From Hyphomicrobiales bacterium (lineage in GTDB: Bacteria > Pseudomonadota > Alphaproteobacteria > Rhizobiales > Beijerinckiaceae), in assembly GCA_947455725.1 (NCBI GenBank), contig CANGPL010000003.1, forward strand, positions 1 through 64,000: a stretch of DNA of 64,000 bases. The letters run 5' to 3'. Of the stretch, positions 1 through 8,332 are shown piece after piece (positions within the stretch are counted from its first letter, which is position 1; every line of letters begins with the position of its first letter). Position numbers and translations under genes: made by a program. The notes under the pieces were generated by a model that searched no databases, had not been told where the DNA came from, and saw only the letters and a list, made by a program, of their open reading frames with translations.

Positions 1-111
1 CATCTGATCCAACAGCGCGGCGACCGCTTATTAGAATATGAAGCAGCGAAAGATCATCTCTATTTCATGATCGAGCGTTTGCCGCCAAAGGATATGAATT
101 CTGAGAATTAA
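1..111 (+). CDS. 3' end of an unrecognised gene (truncated by window start)
   Basis: The window opens inside an open frame of 36 codons that ends at TAA (109-111). The visible C-terminus is charged and contains YFMIERLPPKD before the stop. It carries no motif I can assign to a family. The next gene starts 20 bases downstream with its own strong ribosome binding site, so the two may be co-transcribed. I see coding-like composition but cannot name a function. Confidence 0.6.
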   Translation, partial: HLIQQRGDRLLEYEAAKDHLYFMIERLPPKDMNSEN

Positions 112-130
112 ACTCCAGGAGGTTTAAGCG

Positions 131-547
131 ATGCGCATTTTAAACCGGCATGCCCCCATCGCATTGCTTTTTACGTTTATATTCCAAAGCTTCGCCCACG
201 CCGACGAGACCGACATCATCCGGAATGTCATCACCAATCAGCTTGAAGCCTTCAAACGGGACGATGCAGCAAGTGCTTATTCTTTTGCCGCACCCGTCAT
301 CCAGCAGATCTTTCCGGATGAAGATATCTTCATCGATATGGTGCGAAAGGCCTATCCGCAGGTCTATCGGCCAAAATCATACAAATTCGGCCAGATCGAA
401 CCGGTCGACAACGCAATGGCACAGACGGTCATTCTCACCGATGAAAGCGGCAAGCAATGGCAAGCGCTTTACACGCTTGAACAGCAAACCGACGGCAGCT
501 GGAAAATAACCGGATGCCGGATTTTAAAATCCGACATCACCTCTTAA
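131..547 (+). CDS. DUF4864 family exported protein
   Basis: This 138-residue protein has an N-terminal signal peptide (hydrophobic residues 8-22, likely cleavage after A24 in HAHA-like context FAHA|DETD). The mature part, with the AFKRDDAASAYSFAAP segment followed by a tyrosine-rich stretch and a C-terminal beta-rich half, matches DUF4864, a small family of NTF2-like fold proteins in Alphaproteobacteria with no known function. An AGGAGG Shine-Dalgarno at 117-122 fixes the start. Its TAA stop overlaps the stop of convergent valS within a shared TTAA. Periplasmic location is inferred from the signal peptide; function is unknown. Confidence 0.8.
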   Translation: MRILNRHAPIALLFTFIFQSFAHADETDIIRNVITNQLEAFKRDDAASAYSFAAPVIQQIFPDEDIFIDMVRKAYPQVYRPKSYKFGQIEPVDNAMAQTVILTDESGKQWQALYTLEQQTDGSWKITGCRILKSDITS

Positions 548-3360
548 GCCAAGCGCGCTAAGGCTTCGCTCAATTTCGTCGAACGCTCGGTAAAATCAGC
601 GCGACGCTCGTGCTGTTCTTCGACGATCTCTTCCGGCGCGCGTGCCATAAAATCGGCATTGCCGAGCTTGGCATCGATTTTCGCAATTTCCTGCGCAATC
701 TTTTCGATTTCCTTCGATAGTCGCGCCGTCTCCGCCGAGATATCGATAATGCCCGCTAAAGGAAGCGCCGCAACCTCACCGCGGATCACCATTTGCGCCG
801 ATTGTGGCGGTGCGACATCGGCAAAGGAAATATCCGAGAGCCTTGCGAGACGCTTCAGCATATCGCCCCACGCCACAGCCCGCTCGCGCGTGGCGGTTGA
901 GGCCCCAACCAGCACTAGCGGAATTGGAGACCCTGCCGGAACATTGATCTCGTTCCGGGCTGAGCGGATTTCGGTCACAAGATCAACCAACCAACCAATT
1001 TCCGCCTCGGCATCCGGCGCGGAAAGTCCCGCTAAAGAGGGCCATTCCGACAAGCACAACAGCGCCTCACGCTTGGGCCCTTCCTGACCTTTGACGGCCC
1101 AAAGCTCTTCGGTGAGATAGGGCATAAAAGGGTGCAGTATTTTTAAAATACCATCGAACACATAGGCCACGCTCGCGCGCGTCTCGGCTTTCGCTCCCTC
1201 GTCCTCGCCCATAAACAGAGGCTTGGCGAGCTCAAGATACCAGTCGCAGAACACGTTCCAAGTGAAGCGATAGGCGGCATTGGCCGCATCATTGAAGCGG
1301 TAGGCTTCAATCGCCGCCGTCACTTCAGCGGTTGCATTGGCAAGCTCGCCAATGGCCCAGCGGTTCAGCTGCAAACTGACAGATTTCGGATCAAAGCCCG
1401 CAACCCGCGCGCAGCCATTCATCTCGGCAAAGCGCGCGGCATTCCAAATCTTGGTCGCGAAATTGCGATAGCCTTCAATACGTTGGGTCGAGAGTTTGAT
1501 ATCGCGCCCCTGCGCCGCCATCGCAGCCAGCGTAAAGCGCAACGCGTCGGCGCCATAGGTGTCAACGAGATCGAGCGGATCGATCACATTGCCCTTCGAC
1601 TTCGACATTTTGGCGCCCTTCTCGTCGCGGACGAGCGCATGGATATAAACCGTGTGGAACGGCTCACGACCCATAAAATGATCTCCCATCATCATCATAC
1701 GCGCGACCCAGAAGAAGATGATGTCGAAACCGGTGACCAGAACATCGGTCGGATAATAACGCGCCAGTTCCGGCGTCTCATCCGGCCAACCCAGCGTCGA
1801 GAACGGCCAGAGCGCTGACGAGAACCACGTGTCGAGCACGTCTTCATCGCGGGTTAATGCGGTTTTTGCGCCATAATGCTTTTCTGCCGCAGCCGATGCC
1901 TCCGCCTCACTCGCACCAACAAACACGTGACCATCAGGCCCATACCACGCCGGTATCTGATGTCCCCACCAAAGCTGACGCGAGATACACCAAGGCTCGA
2001 TATTCTCAAGCCATTGATAATAGGTCTTAGACCAATTCTCCGGCACAAATTTCGTCCGGCCCGAGCGTACCGACTCCAAGGCCTCAACAGCCATCGTCTT
2101 GGCGTCGACATACCATTGATCCGTCAAATAAGGCTCAATCGCCGAATTCGAGCGATCTCCATGCGGCACCTGGCTCGCATAAGGCTCAACCTTGGCGAGA
2201 TAGCCTAACGCCTCAACGAGCCCGACAACACGCTTACGGGCCTCGTAGCGGTCAAGGCCATCAAGCGGCTTAAGCTCATCCGAGAGCCCCGAAGGACCAG
2301 CGATAAAGCTGTCATTACCGATTAGCCAAATCTTCGCCTGTCGGGTCAGTACATTAATCGCCGGCAACTGATGCCGCTTGCCCACTTCAAAATCGTTGAA
2401 ATCATGCGCAGGCGTTATCTTTACCGCGCCCGTACCTTTTTCGGGGTCGGCATACTCATCACCCACAACGGGCACGAGACGTCCCACGAGTGGCAGCATG
2501 ATGTGCTTGCCAATCAGGTGCTTCAGCTTCTCATTTTCGGGATGAATAGCAATCGCGGTATCACCCAACATCGTCTCGGGCCGCGTCGTGGCAATCGGCA
2601 CGAAAGTGTTCGGATTTTCAGGATCATAGGTTTCGCCTTCGACCGGATAATCGAAATAATACAAATGCCCATGCGGGTCTTTCGCCAAAGCCTTTGCCAA
2701 GGCCTCGGCGCTAAACCGCGCTTCATCGCCGCGCGACCATTTAAACGAGCCCTTCTTTTCAATCTGCAGCACTTCGAGATCAGAAATGGCCGATTCAAAA
2801 TGCGGGTCCCAATTCACGAGACGCTTATCTTTATAAATGAGCTTTTTGTTGTAAAGCTCTACAAATACTTTGGTAACCGCGCGCACCATCTGGTCATCGG
2901 CAGCGCCATTTTTGCCCATGGTAAAGCGCTCGCGCGACCAATCGCAGGATGCACCAAGCCGTTTCAACTGGTTGATAATCAGCCCGCCGGACTCTTCTTT
3001 CCAGTCCCAGACGCGCTTTAAAAAAGCCTCACGGCCCATATCCCGGCGCGAGGGCTCTTTGCGCTCGGCCAATTGGCGTTCCACCACCATTTGCGTGGCG
3101 ATACCGGCATGATCGGTGCCAGGCTGCCAGAGCACGTCTTTGCCGCGCATCCGTTCAAACCGGCAGAGAATATCCTGCAACGTATTATTGAGCGCATGGC
3201 CCATATGCAGCGAACCGGTCACATTCGGCGGCGGAATGACGATGGTAAAGGGCTTGGCGTCCTTCCGCTCGGGCCGACCAGCGCGAAAAGCGCCTTCCTT
3301 TTCCCAAACCTCGCGAATACGGGCCTCAATCGACGCCGGTTCGAACCTATTATCCATCAT
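544..3360 (-). CDS. valS: Valine--tRNA ligase
   Basis: Cytoplasmic class I aminoacyl-tRNA synthetase that charges tRNA-Val and edits mischarged threonine. The 938-residue length is normal. The HIGH signature appears as HMGH at residues 52-55, after PPPNVTGS, and the KMSKS loop is exact at 584-588. The CP1 editing domain contains TTRPETMLGDTA, and the C-terminal 55 residues form the heptad-rich coiled-coil arm typical of ValRS. The start is one of two adjacent ATG codons (3360 or 3357). A popZ-valS tandem is common in Rhizobiales. An intrinsic terminator lies between popZ and valS, so valS probably has its own promoter in that gap. Confidence 0.98.
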   Translation of the reverse strand: MMDNRFEPASIEARIREVWEKEGAFRAGRPERKDAKPFTIVIPPPNVTGSLHMGHALNNTLQDILCRFERMRGKDVLWQPGTDHAGIATQMVVERQLAERKEPSRRDMGREAFLKRVWDWKEESGGLIINQLKRLGASCDWSRERFTMGKNGAADDQMVRAVTKVFVELYNKKLIYKDKRLVNWDPHFESAISDLEVLQIEKKGSFKWSRGDEARFSAEALAKALAKDPHGHLYYFDYPVEGETYDPENPNTFVPIATTRPETMLGDTAIAIHPENEKLKHLIGKHIMLPLVGRLVPVVGDEYADPEKGTGAVKITPAHDFNDFEVGKRHQLPAINVLTRQAKIWLIGNDSFIAGPSGLSDELKPLDGLDRYEARKRVVGLVEALGYLAKVEPYASQVPHGDRSNSAIEPYLTDQWYVDAKTMAVEALESVRSGRTKFVPENWSKTYYQWLENIEPWCISRQLWWGHQIPAWYGPDGHVFVGASEAEASAAAEKHYGAKTALTRDEDVLDTWFSSALWPFSTLGWPDETPELARYYPTDVLVTGFDIIFFWVARMMMMGDHFMGREPFHTVYIHALVRDEKGAKMSKSKGNVIDPLDLVDTYGADALRFTLAAMAAQGRDIKLSTQRIEGYRNFATKIWNAARFAEMNGCARVAGFDPKSVSLQLNRWAIGELANATAEVTAAIEAYRFNDAANAAYRFTWNVFCDWYLELAKPLFMGEDEGAKAETRASVAYVFDGILKILHPFMPYLTEELWAVKGQEGPKREALLCLSEWPSLAGLSAPDAEAEIGWLVDLVTEIRSARNEINVPAGSPIPLVLVGASTATRERAVAWGDMLKRLARLSDISFADVAPPQSAQMVIRGEVAALPLAGIIDISAETARLSKEIEKIAQEIAKIDAKLGNADFMARAPEEIVEEQHERRADFTERSTKLSEALARLA

Positions 3361-3392
3361 GCAAGCAACATCCCCACCCTAAAGGGTGTCAT

Positions 3393-3432
3393 CAAAACGA
3401 AAACCGCTCTTGACGGGTAAAAGCCCGAGCGG
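3393..3432 (-). terminator. Intrinsic terminator downstream of popZ
   Basis: On the minus strand CCGCT and AGCGG arms (3404-3432) enclose an inner GGGC/CCCG-type pairing, followed by a T-rich run (TTTTCGTTTT) at 3403-3394. This is a standard Rho-independent layout ending the popZ transcript before valS. Confidence 0.7.
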
Positions 3433-3483
3433 ACCGTGTCTGTCAACGGAACTTCAGCAATGAAGGGAAAAAACGAGGTGACG

Positions 3484-4056
3484 TCAGCCTTTTTTGGCCA
3501 TTCGTTCGATTTCAGCCTTCACCAAGCGTTCAACAATGCTCGGCAAATGGGAATCGAGCCAATCCTTCAGCATTGGACGCAACGCCGCTTCAACCACCGT
3601 ACGCATCGCAGATGACACAGCCGCATCAGCCGAAGTCTCGCGCTCAATCGTCTGCCGCAAAGATCCGAAAGCCGAAGAAACGGCGCTTTCGGTCGAGGAA
3701 GCCACCGGTGTTTCAACATTCTCTGGCTTAGATGACAAAATCGCCATTCGAGCGGCCAATTCGGTAACCGCGGAAACCGGATCCGTCATGGCCGAGGGCG
3801 CTGAAGCCGCTGGCTTTTCGGCGCCATTATTATCGCGCCGACCAAGCGGCAAATTCCACAAGGAATCCTTCGCCGCAGGCAACGCCATCTCAGAGGTCAG
3901 CTCCAAAACATCCGCCGATACCTCAGGCTTTAACGAGATTGCGGGTTGGGTGGCCGGCGCCGGCGTTTCCCCTAAATCGTCTGAAATAATTTTGCGGATG
4001 GACGCCAAAATCTCGTCCATTGTCGGCTCATTTTGTTTCGCAATAGCCGCACTCAT
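3484..4056 (-). CDS. popZ: PopZ family polar organising protein (DUF2497)
   Basis: Polar scaffold that self-assembles at cell poles and, in Caulobacter and Agrobacterium, anchors ParB/parS and recruits cell-cycle regulators. The 190-residue protein shows the expected three-part design. A conserved N-terminal helix (PTMDEILASIRKIISDD, about residues 11-27) serves as the client-binding region. A long low-complexity, Ala/Pro/Glu-rich linker follows (about 30-130). The C-terminal helices needed for oligomerisation contain LRPMLKDWLDSHLPSIVERLV. The start is the ATG at 4056. It lies between tolC and valS on the same strand, with a terminator after it. Confidence 0.92.
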   Translation of the reverse strand: MSAAIAKQNEPTMDEILASIRKIISDDLGETPAPATQPAISLKPEVSADVLELTSEMALPAAKDSLWNLPLGRRDNNGAEKPAASAPSAMTDPVSAVTELAARMAILSSKPENVETPVASSTESAVSSAFGSLRQTIERETSADAAVSSAMRTVVEAALRPMLKDWLDSHLPSIVERLVKAEIERMAKKG

Positions 4057-4169
4057 CCGAAATACCCGTTTATTGTTATGCCACTACCCTGACTTTTAAA
4101 ACAGCTCTTTAAATGTCCGCAAGCATTGATCCAGACTTAGCTGTTGATGAGGCCAAGCACCGCAAAAAT

Positions 4170-5549
4170 TTATTTCCCCGCGATGTCGGTACCAGCAATC
4201 CGCCCCTTGGTCGCGTCATAATGCACATTCGGATCATAGGCCTTAATCGCCAAGCCGAGACTAGACGCCGATAGGCGGCCAACAGCCGCGAGGAGCTGAT
4301 AGGAGGACACAACACGATCGCGCTGCGCCGTTACCAGATTAACGCGGGCACTCAAAAGATTTTGGTCCGAGATCAAAACATCCAAGGTCGTGCGCTGGCC
4401 GACTTTCGCTTCTTCCTGCACGCCATTTAGAGCGATGGTTGCCGCGGCAATCTGTGCTTTAGCCGATTTCACGCGGGCATTGGCCGTCTCATATTGGCTC
4501 CAAGCGGCTGCAACGCCAGAACGAACTTGATCCCGCGCGCTATCGGATTCCAACCGACGCTGACCAAGCGTTTCTTTAGCAGCCCGTGCACGCGCCGAAA
4601 TTTCACCTGCCTCATAAATTGGCATCGAAACCTGACCTAACAAACGGAAATCGCGGCCTGCGTCGCCCGGATATTTCGTTTCCCAACCTTGTGATGCGCT
4701 ACCTTGCAGATCAACCGACGGTTTAAACTCGCCTTCGACCAATCGCACCTGCGCTTCGGCAACTTCCACGTTGATGCGGGAAGCAACCAGTTGCGGATTT
4801 TCTTTGTCACCAATCTTGAAAGCTTCCTCGATCGAAACAGGAAGACGCTTAGCAACCGGTTCAGCCTCAACAAGGCCAGAAGGTGCAACACCGATGACCT
4901 GCTGATAAGCCGCACGGCTGCTTTCCAAATTCGCTTCGGCGCTTGAGCGATCCGCTTCTGCCGCCGCGAGTTGGGCTTCAACCTGCGCAACGTCGGTCCG
5001 CGTCACTTCGCCCACATTAAAACGGTCCTGAGTTTGACGGAGCTGTTCCTTCAGAACATCGATATTGGCCGTACGCAATTGCACAACCGCCTCATCGCGT
5101 ACGACATTCATATATTGCGTCGCACCGTTCAAGAGCACTTGCTGCTCAGCAGAGCGTAAACCGGCACGTGCGGCCAAAACACCCTTTTCAGCGGCGTCGA
5201 CCTGGCTTGATGTACGGTCACCATTATACAGATTTTGCGTCACCGTTACGCCAACCGTTCTTGGCGTTGTCGTCAAATCATAGGGGCTTGCAGAATAAGC
5301 TACATTGCCAGCCGAATTGGCTTGCCCGAGCGAAGACGATGCCGAAACACGCGGCAAATATCCGGAACGCGCTCTTGGCACTTGCTCATCGGTTGCGCGC
5401 AGACTGGCGCGCTGGGCGTTCAAATCCGGGCTGCTGGCATAGGCGCGGGCTAGTGCTCCATTAATCGTTTCAGCCCGAGTACCGGTTCCGGCAAAAAGGG
5501 CAGATACAGCTATGCCGACCAGCAAAACATTCTTAAACGTCGTCATCAT
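4170..5549 (-). CDS. tolC: TolC family outer membrane efflux channel
   Basis: Trimeric outer membrane/periplasmic duct used by RND or ABC efflux pumps and type I secretion. The 459-residue protein has a signal peptide (cleavage near residue 26, TRA|ETI). It then shows two OEP repeats with the SPDLNAQRASL motif after the signal, a second-repeat region near NPQLVASRINVEVAEAQVR, and long Ala/Gln/Arg-rich helices. The C-terminus QRTTLDVLISDQNLLSARVN-like segment is typical of the TolC helical barrel. The start is the first of two ATG codons, at 5549. The PCMT-like gene lies directly upstream on the same strand, an arrangement usual in Rhizobiales. No pump subunit is encoded nearby. Confidence 0.93.
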   Translation of the reverse strand: MMTTFKNVLLVGIAVSALFAGTGTRAETINGALARAYASSPDLNAQRASLRATDEQVPRARSGYLPRVSASSSLGQANSAGNVAYSASPYDLTTTPRTVGVTVTQNLYNGDRTSSQVDAAEKGVLAARAGLRSAEQQVLLNGATQYMNVVRDEAVVQLRTANIDVLKEQLRQTQDRFNVGEVTRTDVAQVEAQLAAAEADRSSAEANLESSRAAYQQVIGVAPSGLVEAEPVAKRLPVSIEEAFKIGDKENPQLVASRINVEVAEAQVRLVEGEFKPSVDLQGSASQGWETKYPGDAGRDFRLLGQVSMPIYEAGEISARARAAKETLGQRRLESDSARDQVRSGVAAAWSQYETANARVKSAKAQIAAATIALNGVQEEAKVGQRTTLDVLISDQNLLSARVNLVTAQRDRVVSSYQLLAAVGRLSASSLGLAIKAYDPNVHYDATKGRIAGTDIAGK

Positions 5550-5642
5550 TAGAACCGCCTAGGGAAAAACAAAGAACAATAACCGAAATCCGGCCAAAAG
5601 GAATCACGCGCACTGAAGCTAATATACTAAATTTATATTAAT

Positions 5643-6302
5643 TCAGAATACAAACGCTGGCTCCCTTAAAAAAGCTGAGAGTAATGGACCTGAAGCGTTC
5701 ATCAAGCTCTTTTCACCAATCGAACCTTCGGAAAGCGTATAAACCCGAATGGCTGAAGCAAAGGAGCTGCCCATAATAGCCACCAAACGTCCACCAGCCT
5801 TTAGCTGATGAAACAAGGTTGCTGGGACCTGTTCGCAACGTCCATTGACCAAGATAATATCGTATGCAGCACCTGCACTTACTCCGAGCGTCAGATCACC
5901 TTGCTGGACGTCGACGGTTTTAAGATCGAGTTTGGCCAATGCATCCTTCGCGGCCGCGCATTGTGAGGCGCTGTCTTCCAATAAGGTCACGCGCCCTCCA
6001 AGCCCCGCCATCAACGCCGTCGAATAGCCAGCGCCGGCTGCGACATCGAGTACCGTGTCATTCGGCTTTATTTCGGTCGCTTGAATCATCCTCGCCAAAA
6101 TCATCGGTGGCAAAATTTTTCTTTGCGCACCGCCAATCGATAAAACCGCACGGTCGGCATATGCTATCGATTGTTCCGATGGATCAACAAAGACCTCGCG
6201 CGGAATTACAGTAAAAATATCCAATATGTCCGTGCGCGTCACATCGGCGGTCCGAAGTTGGCCATCCACCATCGCTCGGCGTGCCTGTAAAAAATCGACC
6301 AT
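5643..6302 (-). CDS. Protein-L-isoaspartate O-methyltransferase-like protein
   Basis: This 219-residue class I SAM-dependent methyltransferase has the PCMT fold. The SAM-binding motif I is VLDVAAGAGYST (about residues 82-93) and an acidic residue follows at LLED. The N-terminus VDFLQARRAMVDGQLR is typical of the tolC-linked group. True Pcm enzymes carry an ISQP-type motif just before motif I; here the equivalent reads RKILPPMILARM. I therefore call it PCMT-like and do not claim isoaspartyl repair. ATG at 6302 is the start. The gap to tolC is 93 bp and AT-rich, so tolC may have its own promoter. Confidence 0.8.
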   Translation of the reverse strand: MVDFLQARRAMVDGQLRTADVTRTDILDIFTVIPREVFVDPSEQSIAYADRAVLSIGGAQRKILPPMILARMIQATEIKPNDTVLDVAAGAGYSTALMAGLGGRVTLLEDSASQCAAAKDALAKLDLKTVDVQQGDLTLGVSAGAAYDIILVNGRCEQVPATLFHQLKAGGRLVAIMGSSFASAIRVYTLSEGSIGEKSLMNASGPLLSAFLREPAFVF

Positions 6303-6394
6303 ATGAAAACTCCCCGGACATAAAACATACTATGGCGTTTCATAAGGATGAAAACGCCGTCGAACCCGAACAGAACTGCAAAATACAGGAAAAA

Positions 6395-6468
6395 TGGAGG
6401 CCTCGCCCGGAATCGAACCGGGGTACGAGGATTTGCAGTCCTCTACGTGACCACTCCGCCACGAGGCC
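6395..6468 (-). tRNA. tRNA-Cys (GCA)
   Basis: The 74-nt gene includes encoded CCA. The acceptor stem GGCCTCG pairs perfectly with CGAGGCC. The anticodon loop reads CTGCAAA with anticodon GCA, the T loop is GGTTCGAATC, and the discriminator base is U, as expected for cysteine tRNA. Confidence 0.95.
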
Positions 6469-6655
6469 TCAACCGGAAAGTACCGGCGCGCCTAGATACA
6501 AACAGTTTTCACTTACGGCAATCAATTTGATGAGGTTACACGTAAAAAACGACAAGTTGTTGACGGAAATTATGGGCATTGAGAATTTCTTTATCATTTT
6601 CCTGTCATCTACCCCTTGCGTTTCGGATACATAGTGATGTATCCGGCACCCGTGA

Positions 6656-6731
6656 TCCTCGATAGCTCAGCTGGTAGAGCGTTCGACTGTTAATCGAATG
6701 GTCGCAGGTTCGAGTCCTGCTCGAGGAGCCA
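6656..6731 (+). tRNA. tRNA-Asn (GTT)
   Basis: The 76-nt gene includes encoded CCA. The acceptor stem TCCTCGA pairs with TCGAGGA, the D arm is AGCTCAGCTGGTAGAGC, the anticodon loop is CTGTTAA with anticodon GTT, the T loop is GGTTCGAGTC, and the discriminator base is G. Confidence 0.96.
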
Positions 6732-6777
6732 CTTTTCCCGGAAATCAATACATTCCTCCCGTTTTGGGTAGATTATA

Positions 6778-6807
6778 TGAACCGGCTGGCCTGTTAATCC
6801 GTAAAAT
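6778..6807 (+). promoter_or_regulatory. Candidate ECF sigma (RpoE/ChrR-type) promoter of the photolyase operon
   Basis: TGAACC (6778-6783), an 18-base spacer, then TAAAAT (6802-6807) lie 32 bases before the photolyase start. The Rhodobacter sphaeroides RpoE consensus is close to TGATCC-N18-TAwrTA, so the -35 differs at one position and the -10 at two. A second element with the same spacing precedes chrR. This is a pattern match by eye, not a scored prediction. Confidence 0.35.
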
Positions 6808-6839
6808 AGCGGTATTTTGACGGTAACCTTAAGGCCATT

Positions 6840-8297
6840 ATGTCCGACTCAATTCTCGTCTGGTTTCGCAACGACCTTCGTTTGCTCGACAATCCCGCCG
6901 TCCTCGACGCCCATCGTTCCGGTCAGCCCATCCATTTCGTTTATATTTTCGATGACAGCGGAAAACACGCGCGGCCCTTAGGTGGCGCTCAGAAATGGTG
7001 GCTGCACCAAAGCCTCACCCGCCTCTCGGAGGATATTTCAAAGCGTGGCGGTCGCTTAGTTCTGTTTCGCGGCGATCCGGAAAAAATTGTTCCACATCTT
7101 GTCAGCGAGTGGCGTCCGTCGAAAGTGGTCTGGAACCGCCGCTATCATGCAGCAGACATTGCATGTGACACCGCCATCAAAGCGCAATTGGAAGCCCAAG
7201 GCATTGCCGTCAAAACCTTCAATGGCACTTTGATTCGGGAACCTTGGACACTTGTTTCCAAAAGCGGGGGTGCCTTTAAAGTCTTCACGCCGTTTTGGCG
7301 GGCTGCACGAGAAAATCATGACGTGCCCTCCCCGCAAGCCGCACCTGACGCCTTTGCGTCCCCCCCTAATTCGTCATCGAACTTGTCTGTATCTTTGGCG
7401 GACCTAGCACTCGAACCCAAAAAGCCGAATTGGGCCGAAAGCATTGCCGAGGCTTGGGTGCCGGGAGAAGCCGGTGCGCTAGCAGCGCTTGAAACCTTCA
7501 TCGATCACGGCTTTGCAGGCTATGCGGAAAACCGCAACCGGCCCGATATGCCGTCAACCTCGCGGCTTTCGCCCTATCTGCGATTTGGCGAAATTTCGAT
7601 CAATCGCGTCTGGCATACCAGTGAAATGGCCGTGCAATCAGGCCGTACGAAGGCAAGCTCTGAGGATCTGAGGGTCTTTCAATCGGAACTCGGCTGGCGC
7701 GAGTTTTCCTATTATTTGCTCTATCACCAGCCTGATATTTCTAAAATCAACGTCCAGAGACGGTTCGACGAATTTCCGTGGCAGAATGATCCGGCGATGT
7801 ACAAAGCATGGTGCCGCGGTCAAACCGGCTATCCGATTGTGGATGCGGGCATGCGCGAGCTTTGGCAAACCGGTTTCATGCACAACCGCGTGCGCATGAT
7901 CGTTGCGTCCTTTCTGATTAAGCATCTCAGGATCGACTGGCGGCAGGGCGAAAACTGGTTCTGGGACACGCTTTTGGATGCCGATCCCGCGAGTAATCCA
8001 GCGAGCTGGCAATGGGTGGCGGGTTCAGGAGCCGATGCTGCGCCCTTCTTCCGGATTTTTAATCCCATGCTTCAAGGCGAGAAATTCGACCCGAAGGGCG
8101 ACTATGTGCGCCACTATGTCCCCGAACTCGCCCGCCTCTCGAACAAATATATTCAAGCCCCATGGACAGCGGGCCCGCTCGAATTAACCGCGGCGGGCAT
8201 TAAACTGGGCACGACCTACCCTCGCCCGATCGTCGATCACGATGCCGCGCGCAACAGCGCCCTTGCGGCTTTCAAGGCGCTCACGGTATATACGTAA
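6840..8297 (+). CDS. phrB: Deoxyribodipyrimidine photolyase (class I, cryptochrome/photolyase family)
   Basis: Flavoprotein that repairs UV-induced cyclobutane pyrimidine dimers using visible light. The 485-residue protein has the N-terminal antenna-chromophore domain (VWFRNDLRLLDNPAV, residues 7-21). Its C-terminal FAD domain contains GYPIVDAGMRELWQTGFMHNR and the NPASWQWVAGSGADAAP region with the tryptophans expected near the electron-transfer chain. Length is normal for class I CPD photolyases. It is first in an operon-like run with an FAD oxidoreductase, DUF1365 and a CFA-type methyltransferase, a set that in several proteobacteria responds to light or singlet oxygen. The start is ATG 6840. 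Confidence 0.95.
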   Translation: MSDSILVWFRNDLRLLDNPAVLDAHRSGQPIHFVYIFDDSGKHARPLGGAQKWWLHQSLTRLSEDISKRGGRLVLFRGDPEKIVPHLVSEWRPSKVVWNRRYHAADIACDTAIKAQLEAQGIAVKTFNGTLIREPWTLVSKSGGAFKVFTPFWRAARENHDVPSPQAAPDAFASPPNSSSNLSVSLADLALEPKKPNWAESIAEAWVPGEAGALAALETFIDHGFAGYAENRNRPDMPSTSRLSPYLRFGEISINRVWHTSEMAVQSGRTKASSEDLRVFQSELGWREFSYYLLYHQPDISKINVQRRFDEFPWQNDPAMYKAWCRGQTGYPIVDAGMRELWQTGFMHNRVRMIVASFLIKHLRIDWRQGENWFWDTLLDADPASNPASWQWVAGSGADAAPFFRIFNPMLQGEKFDPKGDYVRHYVPELARLSNKYIQAPWTAGPLELTAAGIKLGTTYPRPIVDHDAARNSALAAFKALTVYT

Positions 8298-8332
8298 ATA
8301 TGACTAGACACATTAGGACGACCGAGACACGC

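Noticed and set aside
2371-3021. Long open frame antisense to valS
   Set aside because: It lies wholly within the confidently assigned valS gene, has no ribosome-binding site and encodes a composition typical of a shadow frame.
4109-4315. Short frame overlapping the tolC 3' end
   Set aside because: It overlaps tolC in another frame, lacks a ribosome-binding site and has no recognisable domain.
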